Shown here one piece after another: positions 20,999-29,113 of a stretch of 41,808 nt of DNA. The notes beneath the pieces were generated by a model. That model ran no database searches and had not been told where the DNA came from. It saw only the letters and a list, made by a program, of their open reading frames with translations. The stretch is from Alphaproteobacteria bacterium. GTDB taxonomy: Bacteria; Pseudomonadota; Alphaproteobacteria; UBA2966. The position numbers and the translations under genes were made by a program. Numbering within the stretch: the first letter of the stretch is position 1; each line of letters begins with the position of its first letter. The DNA lies in the NCBI GenBank assembly GCA_021296255.1, contig JAGWAU010000052.1, positions 14,124 through 55,931 of the forward strand, in the 5' to 3' direction.

Positions 20999-21447
20999 CG
21001 GCCATCGTCGTCGATAACTCCGTATTCCTCTCCTGGTGCATGGGGGACGAGGAAGAGCCGACGGCCGACGAAGCCATGCGGCGCGTCATCGCCGACGGCG
21101 GAGTCGTCCCGCGCATCTGGTGGTACGAACTGCGCAACGCGCTTCTAATGAACGAGCGTCACGGGCGAATTTCCCCACAGCAGGTCATGGACACGTTGGC
21201 CGACAGTCTGGCGCTGGGCATCGTCATCGATGACGAGCACGACGGGTCGTTGCTGCTCGATCTCGCCCGCCGGCACGTTCTGACCGTTTACGATGCGGCC
21301 TATCTGGAAGTCGCCGTCCGCCGCAGCCTGCCCTTCGCAACGTTGGATCGACGTGTCCACGAAGCAGCGAGCGCTCTCGGCATAACCACTATTCCCCACT
21401 ACGGCGCGCCGGACGCACCGGATCGGTCCGATCCGGAAATCGTCTGA
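20995..21447 (+). CDS. VapC-type PIN-domain toxin
   Basis: 150-residue PIN ribonuclease. Acidic active-site residues are visible as D7 (VVDNSVF), E45 (WYELRN), D100 (TVYDAAYLE) and D118 (TLDRR). It probably cleaves RNA until neutralised by the upstream antitoxin. The start is TTG at 20995, overlapping the antitoxin stop. Oddly, the last 12 residues (PDAPDRSDPEIV) are encoded by repeat copy B, so the natural C-terminus may have been replaced or extended when the repeat was acquired. Confidence 0.92.
   Translation: MTAIVVDNSVFLSWCMGDEEEPTADEAMRRVIADGGVVPRIWWYELRNALLMNERHGRISPQQVMDTLADSLALGIVIDDEHDGSLLLDLARRHVLTVYDAAYLEVAVRRSLPFATLDRRVHEAASALGITTIPHYGAPDAPDRSDPEIV
21409..21443. repeat. Direct repeat copy B, with perfect 19-bp palindrome
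   Basis: Second copy of the 35-bp repeat. Here CCGGATCGG-T-CCGATCCGG (21419-21437) is a perfect 9-bp inverted repeat around one base. It overlaps the 3' end of the VapC gene, giving the toxin its tail. Each copy is followed by methylase-like remnant sequence. Confidence 0.9.
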
Positions 21448-21514
21448 AGCGCTGAAGGCGGTTGACCTGCTCGGATGCTTGTGCACCGCGCCATGTTGGG
21501 GCACAACAAAAGCG

Positions 21515-21808
21515 ATGACGGGCACGGACACGAAACTGGCGGCGGCAGTCGAAGCGTACTTCGCCGACCCCGGGCGGGTGGGCGCATCCGGCGGCGAGAA
21601 CGGGAGGCGGTCGAGCCACGGACCGCTCGCAGACCTGCTCAACGCCGTCGGAGCATCTCTCGAGCCGAGGGTGTCCCGTGTCGGTGAGCTTGCCGGCCGG
21701 GGCGCGGGCGATGCCCGCCTCGGGCCCCATGCGGCGAGCAACTGCGGAAGGACCGGCCGCGCGACGGCCGGCTTGCACGCCTGCGACCGCGAAGTCGTTA
21801 TTGAATGA
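21515..21808 (+). pseudogene. N-terminal remnant resembling an N-6 DNA methylase (copy B)
   Basis: 97-codon open frame beginning MTGTDTKLAAAVEAYFADPG and containing SSHGPLADLLNAVG, then VGELAGRGAGDARLGPHAA. The pattern (YxAD, GxGxRSSxxPLxxLLNAVG, GAGxPDxG) is that of the N-terminal nuclease-like region of large type ISP/N-6 DNA methylases, which run to about 1000 residues or more; here it stops after about 70 recognisable residues and drifts. It is probably a dead fragment. Its stop overlaps the glycosyltransferase start as ATGA, likely by chance. Family assignment is from memory. Confidence 0.5.
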
Positions 21809-22767
21809 AGATTCTGTTCATCACCAACACGCGGATCGGCGATGCGGTCCTTTCGACGGGAATTCTGAGCGCTTTGCTGGACGACCACCCGCAGGCCGAG
21901 TTTACTATCGCCTGCGGACCTGACGCGGCGCCGCTGTTCGAAACGGTGTCACGGATCCATCATGTGATCGTCCTGAAGAAGCGGCCCGGAGCGATGCATT
22001 GGTGGTCGTTGTGGCGCAAGTGCCTTCGGACCCGTTGGGACCTGGTTGTCGACCTGCGCAATTCACTGGTGTCACGCTTGCTGCAGGCCCGCGAACGCCG
22101 CGTGCTGGGTCGGGGCGGCAACGACATGCATCGTGTCGAGCGCTTGGCGACGCTCTTGAACCTGACGCCGCCTCCGGCGCCACGGCTGTGGATCACCGAA
22201 GACCATGACGCGCGGGCGCGGCGCCACTTGCCCGCCACCTGGCGCGGTAAACAGTGGGATCCCGCAAGATTCGCGGAGGTCGCGAAGGCTCTCACGGACT
22301 CCGAGGGGATTCTGCCCGACGCGAAAGTCGCGGTGTTCGGCGCGGCGGGCGAGCATGAGCACGCCGACATCACGCTCCGGCGAATTCCGGCCCGACAACG
22401 CATCGATCTGGTCGGAAAAACCGATTTGCTGACCGCATTCGCGATTCTTCGCCGCTGCAGTCTGTTTGTCGGCAACGATTCCGGCTTGATGCACATGGCC
22501 GCCGCGGCGGGAATCCCGACCTTGGGCCTATTCGGTCCAAGCCGGGAAGAGCATTACGCGCCGTGGGGGCCGCATACCGGCGCGGTACGCACCCCGGAAA
22601 GCTACGACGAGTTGATCAACCGACCGGGCTACGATCGTCGGACCACCGGCAGCCTGATGGGGAGTCTCACGGTCGCCGCAGTATGCGACGCCGCCGTATC
22701 CTTATGGTCTCGATGCGGCCGGACATGCGTTGGAACGAACCCGGCGCGGACTGGGTTATTCAATTGA
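21805..22767 (+). CDS. Glycosyltransferase family 9 (heptosyltransferase-like), possibly internally deleted
   Basis: 320-residue GT9 protein that would add heptose or another sugar to a surface glycan. The N-terminus MKILFITNTRIGDAVLSTGI and the C-terminal FVGNDSGLMHMAAAAGIPTLGLFGP are diagnostic. Between domains the chain reads HLPATWRGKQWDPARF, where relatives have an extra strand and loop before KQW, so about 15 residues seem missing, without a frameshift. The last 25 residues (SLWSRCGRTCVGTN...) look atypical. 327 bp of this gene and its 3' flank recur at 27562-27887. Activity is uncertain. Confidence 0.8.
   Translation: MKILFITNTRIGDAVLSTGILSALLDDHPQAEFTIACGPDAAPLFETVSRIHHVIVLKKRPGAMHWWSLWRKCLRTRWDLVVDLRNSLVSRLLQARERRVLGRGGNDMHRVERLATLLNLTPPPAPRLWITEDHDARARRHLPATWRGKQWDPARFAEVAKALTDSEGILPDAKVAVFGAAGEHEHADITLRRIPARQRIDLVGKTDLLTAFAILRRCSLFVGNDSGLMHMAAAAGIPTLGLFGPSREEHYAPWGPHTGAVRTPESYDELINRPGYDRRTTGSLMGSLTVAAVCDAAVSLWSRCGRTCVGTNPARTGLFN
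22154..22748 (+). repeat. Dispersed repeat, copy 1 (inside and beyond the GT9 gene)
   Basis: Positions 22154-22233 match 27562-27641 and 22502-22748 match 27641-27887, in the same orientation with only a few mismatches. The second copy lacks 269 bp in between, with CC shared at the join. Downstream of 22748 and 27887 the sequences differ completely. Confidence 0.9.
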
Positions 22768-22907
22768 AATCAATACGTTAAATTGTCTAGTCCCCTCAAA
22801 CTGAGGCGTTGAAATCAATGGGAACTTCCCTCTGTTGTCTAACCAGGACAGCCGGTCAAGACTCGGTGTTGACAACCTATTTTGGGCTACCGTACTCGTG
22901 TTCCGCC

Positions 22908-23117
22908 ATTAACCCGGCGGAGTTCCCCAAGCTCGGCGAGGCACCAGCCTCGGTGGCGCCATATGGCCACGCAGTTGAAGTCGATGGCTGGCTGTTCGTT
23001 ACCGGCCACCCTCGGATCGACCCGGCCGATAACGATGCGCCGTTGCTATCGGGCATCGAAAACCAGACCCGCATCGTATTTGATAATCTTGAGATCGTCC
23101 TCGGTCGCGCCGGCTAC
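22908..23117 (+). pseudogene. RidA-family remnant
   Basis: 70 codons from INPAEFPKLGEAPASV through VEVDGWLFVTGHPRID to IVFDNLEIVLGRAGY match the N-terminal half of RidA/YjgF-type imine deaminases. After this the frame loses similarity, the catalytic Arg/Glu half is missing, and no start codon with a ribosome site precedes it. Adjacent DNA up to 23463 seems to hold fragments of another gene. Confidence 0.7.
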
Positions 23118-23258
23118 AAGACACGACGCCATCGGAACCGCCCGCGCCTGCCGATTATGCGTACGGCCGTCACCGCCATTTGCCGGCACCCATGCGGCGC
23201 CGCACCCCACAGAGAGGGGACCCTGGCCCCGCGCGGCGACGCGCAAACCGTCCTCACC

Positions 23259-23463
23259 CATATCGTCGGCGGCGGTCTTGAGGACGACCAGCGCTACGTC
23301 GTCGAGACCTTCCTTTCCCTCGCCTGTGGCGACATCATCAAGCCGGCGCCACGGTGTTCATCGCACACTTGAGCGAGGACTGGCGCGGCACCGTCAGAAT
23401 ACATGACCGCTCGCGCATCCGCGAAACGGTCCCCCGCACGGTCGATACCCATCCGCTCTGGTA
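23259..23463 (+). pseudogene. C-terminal remnant of an unrecognised protein, with frameshift
   Basis: One frame gives GGGLEDDQRYVVETFLSLAC then GDIIKP; about position 23345 the sense moves to another frame and continues ATVFIAHLSEDWRGTV to HPLW and a TAA at 23461-23463. A one-base loss in a GG run explains the join (KPGATVF). The product family is not recognised. Confidence 0.45.
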
Positions 23464-23849
23464 ACTGCCGACGCGGTCGGCAGTCGTGCGGCGCCGACCG
23501 TCCCCCGACCCGAACGCCGTGTGGGCCGAACCGCCTATGGGGCCGGACCAGGTGGAGAGGTAGACGCTAACCGCTGTGTCTGTTCATCGTGCCACGCTTG
23601 CTCGGTCCGCCAAGACCGGGTGGCGGCGTGTGCGCCTCGCCGTCCGTCGTCCAGCGCAGACCGGAGATGATTCCGCAAGCCAACTCTCGCGTTCGTTTCC
23701 CTGTACGTCAGGCTCCGTCATGGCGCGGTATTCCTTGCACAACTTCAGGCTACTGTTCACCGATGTAGCTATAGTTGTCCTGTGGAAGAATTCTCGAATC
23801 GATGGGCACTTCTTCGATTCGGTGACGGGGATACAGACGATGGGCCAGC
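23464..23849. other. 386-bp intergenic stretch without a convincing gene
   Basis: A 93-codon open frame (23576-23857) has a low-complexity Arg/Ser-rich start and no family features, so I do not call it. No strong promoter for the GMC oxidoreductase was found. Confidence 0.5.
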
Positions 23850-25445
23850 ATGGATGAGACCTACGACTATATCGTGGTGGGCGCGGGCTCGGCCGGATGC
23901 GCTGTCGCCAACCGCCTGAGCCAGCGACCCGACATTCGCGTTCTGCTCGTCGAAGCGGGCGGGAAGCCCAACAGTTATTGGTTCAAGGTCCCCCTCGGCA
24001 TCGGCAAGTTGATGATCGACCGGGCGATCTGGCGCTACTGGTCAGAATCCGAGCTCGGGGGCCGTTCGATCGAATGGCCGCATGGGCGCGTGCTCGGCGG
24101 CTCCAGCTCCGTCAACGGCATGCTCTATGTCCGCGGCGAGCCACGGCGCCATGACGAATGGCGGGATGCCGGTTGCCCCGGCTGGGGCTACTACGATGTT
24201 CTGCCGTATTTCAAGCGGTTGGAGGACTGCCCGTTCGGTGATCCGGCCGTGCGGGGACGGGGCGGACCCACCCCCGTCACAGAGATCAATATCGACGACC
24301 CGATCTCCGAAGCCTTCGTGGCGGCGTGTAGGGAAATGGGCATGCCGGTAATCGCGGATTACAACGGTCAGCTCAGCGAAGGTGTCTGCCGCATTCAGAT
24401 GAATACGCGCCGCGGCATGCGCTCCAGCGTCGTCGATGGGTACCTCCGTCCGGCGAAGGGGCGCGCCAACCTCACCGTTCGCTTAGATTTGCCGGTGGAC
24501 CGGGTGATTGTTGACGGCAACCGGGCGACGGGAATCGCCTTCAGGGTGGACGGTCAGCAGCATACTACTGTGGCACGGCGGGAGGTGATCGTTTCAGCCG
24601 GAACCTATCATTCGCCTCACCTGCTTGAGCTATCGGGAATCGGCAACAGCGAGATTCTCGGCAAGTTCGGTATCTCGGTGGTCAAGCATCTACCCGGTGT
24701 CGGCGAGAATCTGCGCGATCATCTGCATCCTCGCATCACGTTCGAAACCGATCGGGCTGTCACGGTGAACGACATGCTGCGGAGCCGCTGGCGTGGTGGA
24801 CGTGAGATGGTGCGCTGGCTGCTCTTCCGGCGCGGTCTATTCATCACCAATAGTTTCAAGGTCATGGCGTACGCTCGCGGCAATGCCACGGCACCCTATC
24901 CCGACATCCGCATCCAGTGCCAGTTGTTCAGCGGGCCGGCCCGCAACCTGGGAAAGGATCTTGACCCGTTTTCTGGGTTTCAGCTGGGCGCCTATTTTCT
25001 ATATCCCGCCTCGCGCGGATACGTACACCTTACTTCACCGGACCCGAACACAGCGCCGGCGTTGCGCGCCAACTATTTGGCAGATGAGGCCGATCTGACC
25101 GAGACCATTCAGGCGGTAAAGCTGGCACGCCGGATCAGCCGCCAGTCAGCCTTCCGGTCGGTAATCGTGCGTGAGACCAGACCCGGACCGAAGGTTGCGA
25201 CAGACGACGAGCTCAAGGACTACATTTTCGAGACAGGACAGTCTTCGCATCATCCGATCGGCACTTGCCGCATGGGCACCGATCGGGATGCTGTAGTCGA
25301 TCCGCAACTTCGTGTTCACGGTATTGCCTGCCTGCGTGTGGCGGACGCCTCCGTGATGCCTTTCCACACCTCCAGCAACACCAATGTGCCCTCAATCATG
25401 ATTGGCGAGAAAGCGGCGGACTTGATTCTTCAGGATACGGACTAG
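23850..25445 (+). CDS. GMC-family FAD-dependent oxidoreductase (choline/alcohol dehydrogenase-like)
   Basis: 531-residue flavoprotein. The FAD-binding motif is VVGAGSAGCAVANRLS near residues 9-24. GRVLGGSSSVNGMLYVRG is GMC signature 1 and VIVSAGTYHSPHLLELSGIG is signature 2. The C-terminal SSHHPIGTCRMG and NTNVPSIMIGEKAADL carry the catalytic His and Asn regions. Length and motifs fit a bacterial choline or alcohol dehydrogenase of broad substrate type. It appears intact inside a segment of remnants, between the two GT9 repeat copies, so it is likely cargo of a rearranged or transferred segment. The ribosome site is weak. Confidence 0.93.
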   Translation: MDETYDYIVVGAGSAGCAVANRLSQRPDIRVLLVEAGGKPNSYWFKVPLGIGKLMIDRAIWRYWSESELGGRSIEWPHGRVLGGSSSVNGMLYVRGEPRRHDEWRDAGCPGWGYYDVLPYFKRLEDCPFGDPAVRGRGGPTPVTEINIDDPISEAFVAACREMGMPVIADYNGQLSEGVCRIQMNTRRGMRSSVVDGYLRPAKGRANLTVRLDLPVDRVIVDGNRATGIAFRVDGQQHTTVARREVIVSAGTYHSPHLLELSGIGNSEILGKFGISVVKHLPGVGENLRDHLHPRITFETDRAVTVNDMLRSRWRGGREMVRWLLFRRGLFITNSFKVMAYARGNATAPYPDIRIQCQLFSGPARNLGKDLDPFSGFQLGAYFLYPASRGYVHLTSPDPNTAPALRANYLADEADLTETIQAVKLARRISRQSAFRSVIVRETRPGPKVATDDELKDYIFETGQSSHHPIGTCRMGTDRDAVVDPQLRVHGIACLRVADASVMPFHTSSNTNVPSIMIGEKAADLILQDTD

Positions 25446-25548
25446 TCATCTGAACCCATAGTTCGTGGCAAAGCCTATTGGTTGGAGTGGGGCGGGCCCC
25501 TGGTTGGGCCAGGTGCTGGCGCACGTGCGTATCCGTTGACAATGCGCT

Positions 25549-25863
25549 ATGCAGAACCAGGACCTCCTCATGAATGCGGAAGCCAAGGGGTTCAGGTCAC
25601 TGGACTTGGGCCTGAACCATCATGAGATCGAAGGTATCGCCTTCGAAACCAAGTATGGACAGGAAGTCGGCAACCGCTTCTTGCGCTTGCCGGAACTCTC
25701 CGCAGGCGGCCGACTAAAGCAAGATCCGCGGTCGGACCTGTCGTTCGTAACCGGCATTCTCCTTTACATGCTGACTGGCCAAGATCCAGACGTGCTACAA
25801 GCTGCCGCCGTGCCAGTGGTACATTTTACGCTGCCGCGCCGGTACATGATCCGCCGCCGTTGA
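25549..25863 (+). pseudogene. Serine/threonine protein kinase-like fragment
   Basis: 104-codon frame in which SLDLGLNHHEIEG, GNRFLRLPELSAGGRLKQD and PRSDLSFVTGILLYMLTGQD resemble kinase subdomains VII to IX (DFG region, activation segment, and the Asp of the F-helix). The N-lobe, catalytic loop and C-terminal helices are absent. The first Met codons are not family starts. I judge it a relic of a larger kinase-containing gene; recognition is by pattern and tentative. Confidence 0.5.
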
Positions 25864-26007
25864 GAGGGCAGCCTATGGTAGAGCCTCCGTGGTCCTTGCC
25901 AAGGCGTCGCCCACGATCCGGGGCTCACCCGAGGTCACCTGCACTGCGCAGGTACTCGGTGATGCCTGTCCTGCTCGGCCAGCTTCAGCGATCCCATTTA
26001 GAGAACG

Positions 26008-27063
26008 TCACAAAGCCCCGGCTTCCTTGAGATCTTCGATCAACTCGGTCTGGCCTTGATCCTCAAGAATCCGGCGAGCGAGTGCAGTGTCGAACGATCC
26101 CTTGACCGCGAGCCAAGCGTCTGTCGCACCTTTGTACCAGAGCTTCATCTCGTCCAGTGTCGGCTTGTACACTGCGACACGACCTGGTGGCACCTCCGAT
26201 TCTTTCTTCTTGATCCACGCGGCATCGATGGCAAAGCTCTCGCGCTGCATATCGTCCGCAGCCATGTTGATGGCTTTCTGGGATGCCTCCGGCAGGGCCC
26301 GGAACCTCTTGGCATCCATGATGTGGGAGTAGACCACGATGGCGCCACCCGTGTGGGTGATGTGGCCAACAACCTCGTGGAACTTCATGTTGTAGAAGTA
26401 CGGATCGGGGATATACATCCCTTCGACCACCCCGGTCTGCAACCCGTGATAGAGCTGAGGCCAGTCGTAAGGCACGGCTGTAGCGCCCCAGGATTTGATC
26501 AGGCTGAATTCCGTGGGGCTCTTGGTAACGCGGATCTTTATGCCCTTGAGGTCGGCGGGGACACGGATCTCCCGCGCGGAATTGTCGAGGTGCCGGAACC
26601 CGCCCGCAGGCGTCAACGCCAGGAGGTAGAAACCCATTTCAGCCTCTACACGCTCGCGCATTTCCTTTACCAACCAATCATTCAGAACCCGGCTTGCCGA
26701 GGGCCTGTCTTTGAACAAGTAGGGCAGCACTACCATGTTAAACGTCGATCCAAACGCCCCCATGTTGCCGGATGAGACTTGGCCGATATCGAGCTGACCG
26801 AGACGCACGTGCTCACCGCAGGCCTGTTCACTGCACTGTGATCCGTTGAAGAAGACTTTCACGTTCAAATTGCCATTTGAATGCTTGCGCAACGACGGCT
26901 GAAAAACTTGAACGGTGACGTTCGTCAGTGCCGTACCTTCGGGATTTCCGGTGCCCAGGGTGAACAGCCTCTCGTCCTGGGCGGTCGATGCCGTCACAAC
27001 GAATAGAGATGAAAACACCACACAGCAAAACCGGACCAAGAGTGCCTTGATGGTACCCATCAT
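26008..27063 (-). CDS. TRAP transporter substrate-binding protein, DctP type
   Basis: 351-residue periplasmic binding protein. The first 28 residues form a signal peptide with a hydrophobic core (LLVRFCCVVFSSLFVV) ending near ASTAQD. DLKGIKIRVTKSPTEF holds the conserved Arg that binds a substrate carboxylate in TRAP receptors, and LYHGLQTGVVEG is a family block. AGGAGG lies 5 bp before the first of two ATGs. No DctQ/DctM membrane genes are nearby, so it is an orphan or a separated part of a transporter. Confidence 0.92.
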   Translation of the reverse strand: MMGTIKALLVRFCCVVFSSLFVVTASTAQDERLFTLGTGNPEGTALTNVTVQVFQPSLRKHSNGNLNVKVFFNGSQCSEQACGEHVRLGQLDIGQVSSGNMGAFGSTFNMVVLPYLFKDRPSASRVLNDWLVKEMRERVEAEMGFYLLALTPAGGFRHLDNSAREIRVPADLKGIKIRVTKSPTEFSLIKSWGATAVPYDWPQLYHGLQTGVVEGMYIPDPYFYNMKFHEVVGHITHTGGAIVVYSHIMDAKRFRALPEASQKAINMAADDMQRESFAIDAAWIKKKESEVPPGRVAVYKPTLDEMKLWYKGATDAWLAVKGSFDTALARRILEDQGQTELIEDLKEAGAL

Positions 27064-27383
27064 TCCGTCCTCCTGTTCGCTTGACTATGCAAGCGTGTGT
27101 GTGTCGTCGGGACATCACTTTACTTTCGAAGGGAGCTGCGGACAACAGCTGGTGACGACAATCAGGCAGCGGTTGCGGGACACCACGCTGAGGCCCGTTG
27201 AGTCGGTCGCTGACTGCACGCCGCAGCGTTTCGGGGATCAGCGGCGCCTCTGGCTCACGAGCACGCACGCTGCCGTCATCGGTCAACGCGATCTCACCTG
27301 ACGAGGGGTTCTCGATCATCGGTCGGAACAGAGTGTATGGTGGCTCGATAGAGGCCGACCTCTAGACCACGGGGAATGTTGCG
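27064..27383. other. 320-bp region upstream of the TRAP receptor gene
   Basis: Holds the strong ribosome site of the receptor gene, a short (GT)5 tract at 27095-27104, and a minus-strand open frame from 27319 (MIENPSSGEIALTDDG...) that could be a gene start but loses sense after about 50 codons. No function is assigned. Confidence 0.4.
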
Positions 27384-27566
27384 ATGCAGCAATACAACTG
27401 CCGGGGCGTAAATCACGTACACATCAATGTATCGGACTTGGAGCGTGCCATAGGGTTCTACACAGGCATCCCCGGGTCACGGTGGCAGGCCGCCGGGAAC
27501 CGGACAAGGCGTGGCTCAACTTCGGTCAGTATCCTGAGAACGAGAAGTTGTGGTTTCACAATCTTG
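27384..27566 (+). pseudogene. VOC/glyoxalase-family remnant, frameshifted and truncated
   Basis: Begins MQQYNCRGVNHVHINVSDLE and RAIGFYTG, the first beta-alpha unit of a vicinal oxygen chelate protein with its metal His. The sense then moves to another frame (REPDKAWLNFGQYPENEKLW, then FHNL) and breaks off where the copied GT9 sequence starts at 27562. Only the first half of the domain remains. Confidence 0.7.
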
Positions 27567-27887
27567 AACCTGACGCCGCCTCCGGCGCCACGGCTGTGGA
27601 TCACCGAAGACCATGACGCGCGGGCGCGGCGCCACTTGCCCCGCGGCGGGACTCCCGATCTTGGGCCTATTTGGTCCAAGCCGGGAAGAGCATTACGCGC
27701 CGTGGGGGCCGCATACCGGCGCGGTGCGCACCCCGGAAAGCTACGGCGAGTTGATCAACCGACCGGGCTACGATCGTCGGACCACCGGCAGCCTGATGGA
27801 GAGTCTCACAGTCGCCGCGGGATGCGACGCCGCCGTATCCTTATGGTCTCGATGCGGCCGGACATGCGTTGGAACGAACCCGGCGCG
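27562..27887 (+). pseudogene. Partial GT9 duplicate with 269-bp internal deletion (repeat copy 2)
   Basis: Near-identical to 22154-22233 joined to 22502-22748. The deletion is not a multiple of three, so the copy cannot encode a GT9 enzyme. It keeps LTPPPAPRLWITEDHDARAR in one frame and LGLFGPSREEHYAPWGPHTG in another. Same orientation as the source, 5.1-5.4 kb away. Confidence 0.9.
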
Positions 27888-27997
27888 AAGAGCGCCGCCT
27901 CTCCTCCGTTCGACGAAGGTCGGTTGACTCTGAACACGGTGCGAATGGCGCGAGCGACTTTGGCTCATGCGATGAGCGCACACCTCAATGACGATCC

Positions 27998-29113
27998 ATG
28001 CGCATTCTTATTCTAACGAGTGAGTTCCCGCCATGCGTGGGCGGCATTGCGAACCATGTTTACGAACTGTCGCGTCATCTTGCTCTCTTGAACAACGACG
28101 TAACGGTTTTCACGCATGACGAAGATCACGACGGTATGGTTGAACCGCCACACACTGCCGCGATCCTCCGGGAACGGTTTTGGCTGTCCGGCAAGCCGTT
28201 CTATGACTTTCGACTTACAGCTTGGCTGCGCCGCTATCTATCTACTATGCGGCCGGACCTTGTTCACGTGCACGGTATGAAACCTTTGGCGGCCACCCGT
28301 AGCTGCGCGGATGTACCGGTCATATTCACCAATCATTCCTCAGGCTTCCTGAAACGTTCAGCAGCTTCGCCCCGTCGTAGGGCTCGGACCGTGCGGCTGC
28401 TCCAGCACTTGGCCACGATAATCGCACCGAGCCGTGAGTTGCTCGCTGCCACGAGTGAGATCGGGTATACCGGTCCTGTCCACTACATTCCCAATGGGGT
28501 CGACACCGATAAATTTAGACATGACGCCGAGGCACGTGCCCGGATACGGGTGTCTTGGGACATCGGTGCCGATGAACCTGTAATCTTGCTTGCCCGCCGC
28601 TTGGTGGACAAGAACGGCGTTCATGATTTTGCCCAGGCCTGCGGTGCGCTATCGGACACGAGCGTCAGGGTGGTTATTGCGGGCGAAGGCTCGGAACGGC
28701 CGGTAATGGAGGCGACCTTCGATGGTCTCGGCCTGTCCGATCGAATACGGTTCTTGGGTTTGGTGCCCAATACCGAAATGCCAGGCATTTACAGTGCCGC
28801 CGATCTCGCGGTGCTGCCGTCTCACATGGAGGCGACAAGCATTGCCGGTCTTGAAGCGATGGCGTGCGGACTGAGCATGGTGGGCACCAAGGTGGGCGGC
28901 ATCCCCGATCTGATTGAGAACGGTTCGACGGGATTGTTGGTGCCTCCCCGGGCCCCGGAGGCGCTGGGGAAGGCGCTTCGCAAGTTGATAGAGGCACCGG
29001 GGCGCCGTCGGGCATTCGGGGCGGCAGCTCGCCAAAAAGCTGTTACTGAGTTCTCTTGGCTGACGATTGCCGAAAGCACGCTTGAAATCCTGCGCGGTGT
29101 GGCTGCCCGGTGA
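27998..29113 (+). CDS. Glycosyltransferase family 4
   Basis: 371-residue GT-B enzyme. The N-terminus MRILILTSEFPPCVGGIANH is the acceptor-side glycine loop, VHYIPNGVDTDKF is the linker motif, and EATSIAGLEAMACGLSMVGT is the EX7E-like nucleotide-sugar site. It would transfer a sugar from an activated donor to a surface polysaccharide. Its stop overlaps the next gene start as GTGA, tying it to WecB. Base composition is more AT-rich than the left half. Confidence 0.92.
   Translation: MRILILTSEFPPCVGGIANHVYELSRHLALLNNDVTVFTHDEDHDGMVEPPHTAAILRERFWLSGKPFYDFRLTAWLRRYLSTMRPDLVHVHGMKPLAATRSCADVPVIFTNHSSGFLKRSAASPRRRARTVRLLQHLATIIAPSRELLAATSEIGYTGPVHYIPNGVDTDKFRHDAEARARIRVSWDIGADEPVILLARRLVDKNGVHDFAQACGALSDTSVRVVIAGEGSERPVMEATFDGLGLSDRIRFLGLVPNTEMPGIYSAADLAVLPSHMEATSIAGLEAMACGLSMVGTKVGGIPDLIENGSTGLLVPPRAPEALGKALRKLIEAPGRRRAFGAAARQKAVTEFSWLTIAESTLEILRGVAAR

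Noticed and set aside
27095..27104. (GT)5 dinucleotide tract
   Set aside because: Too short to suggest phase variation and not inside a gene.
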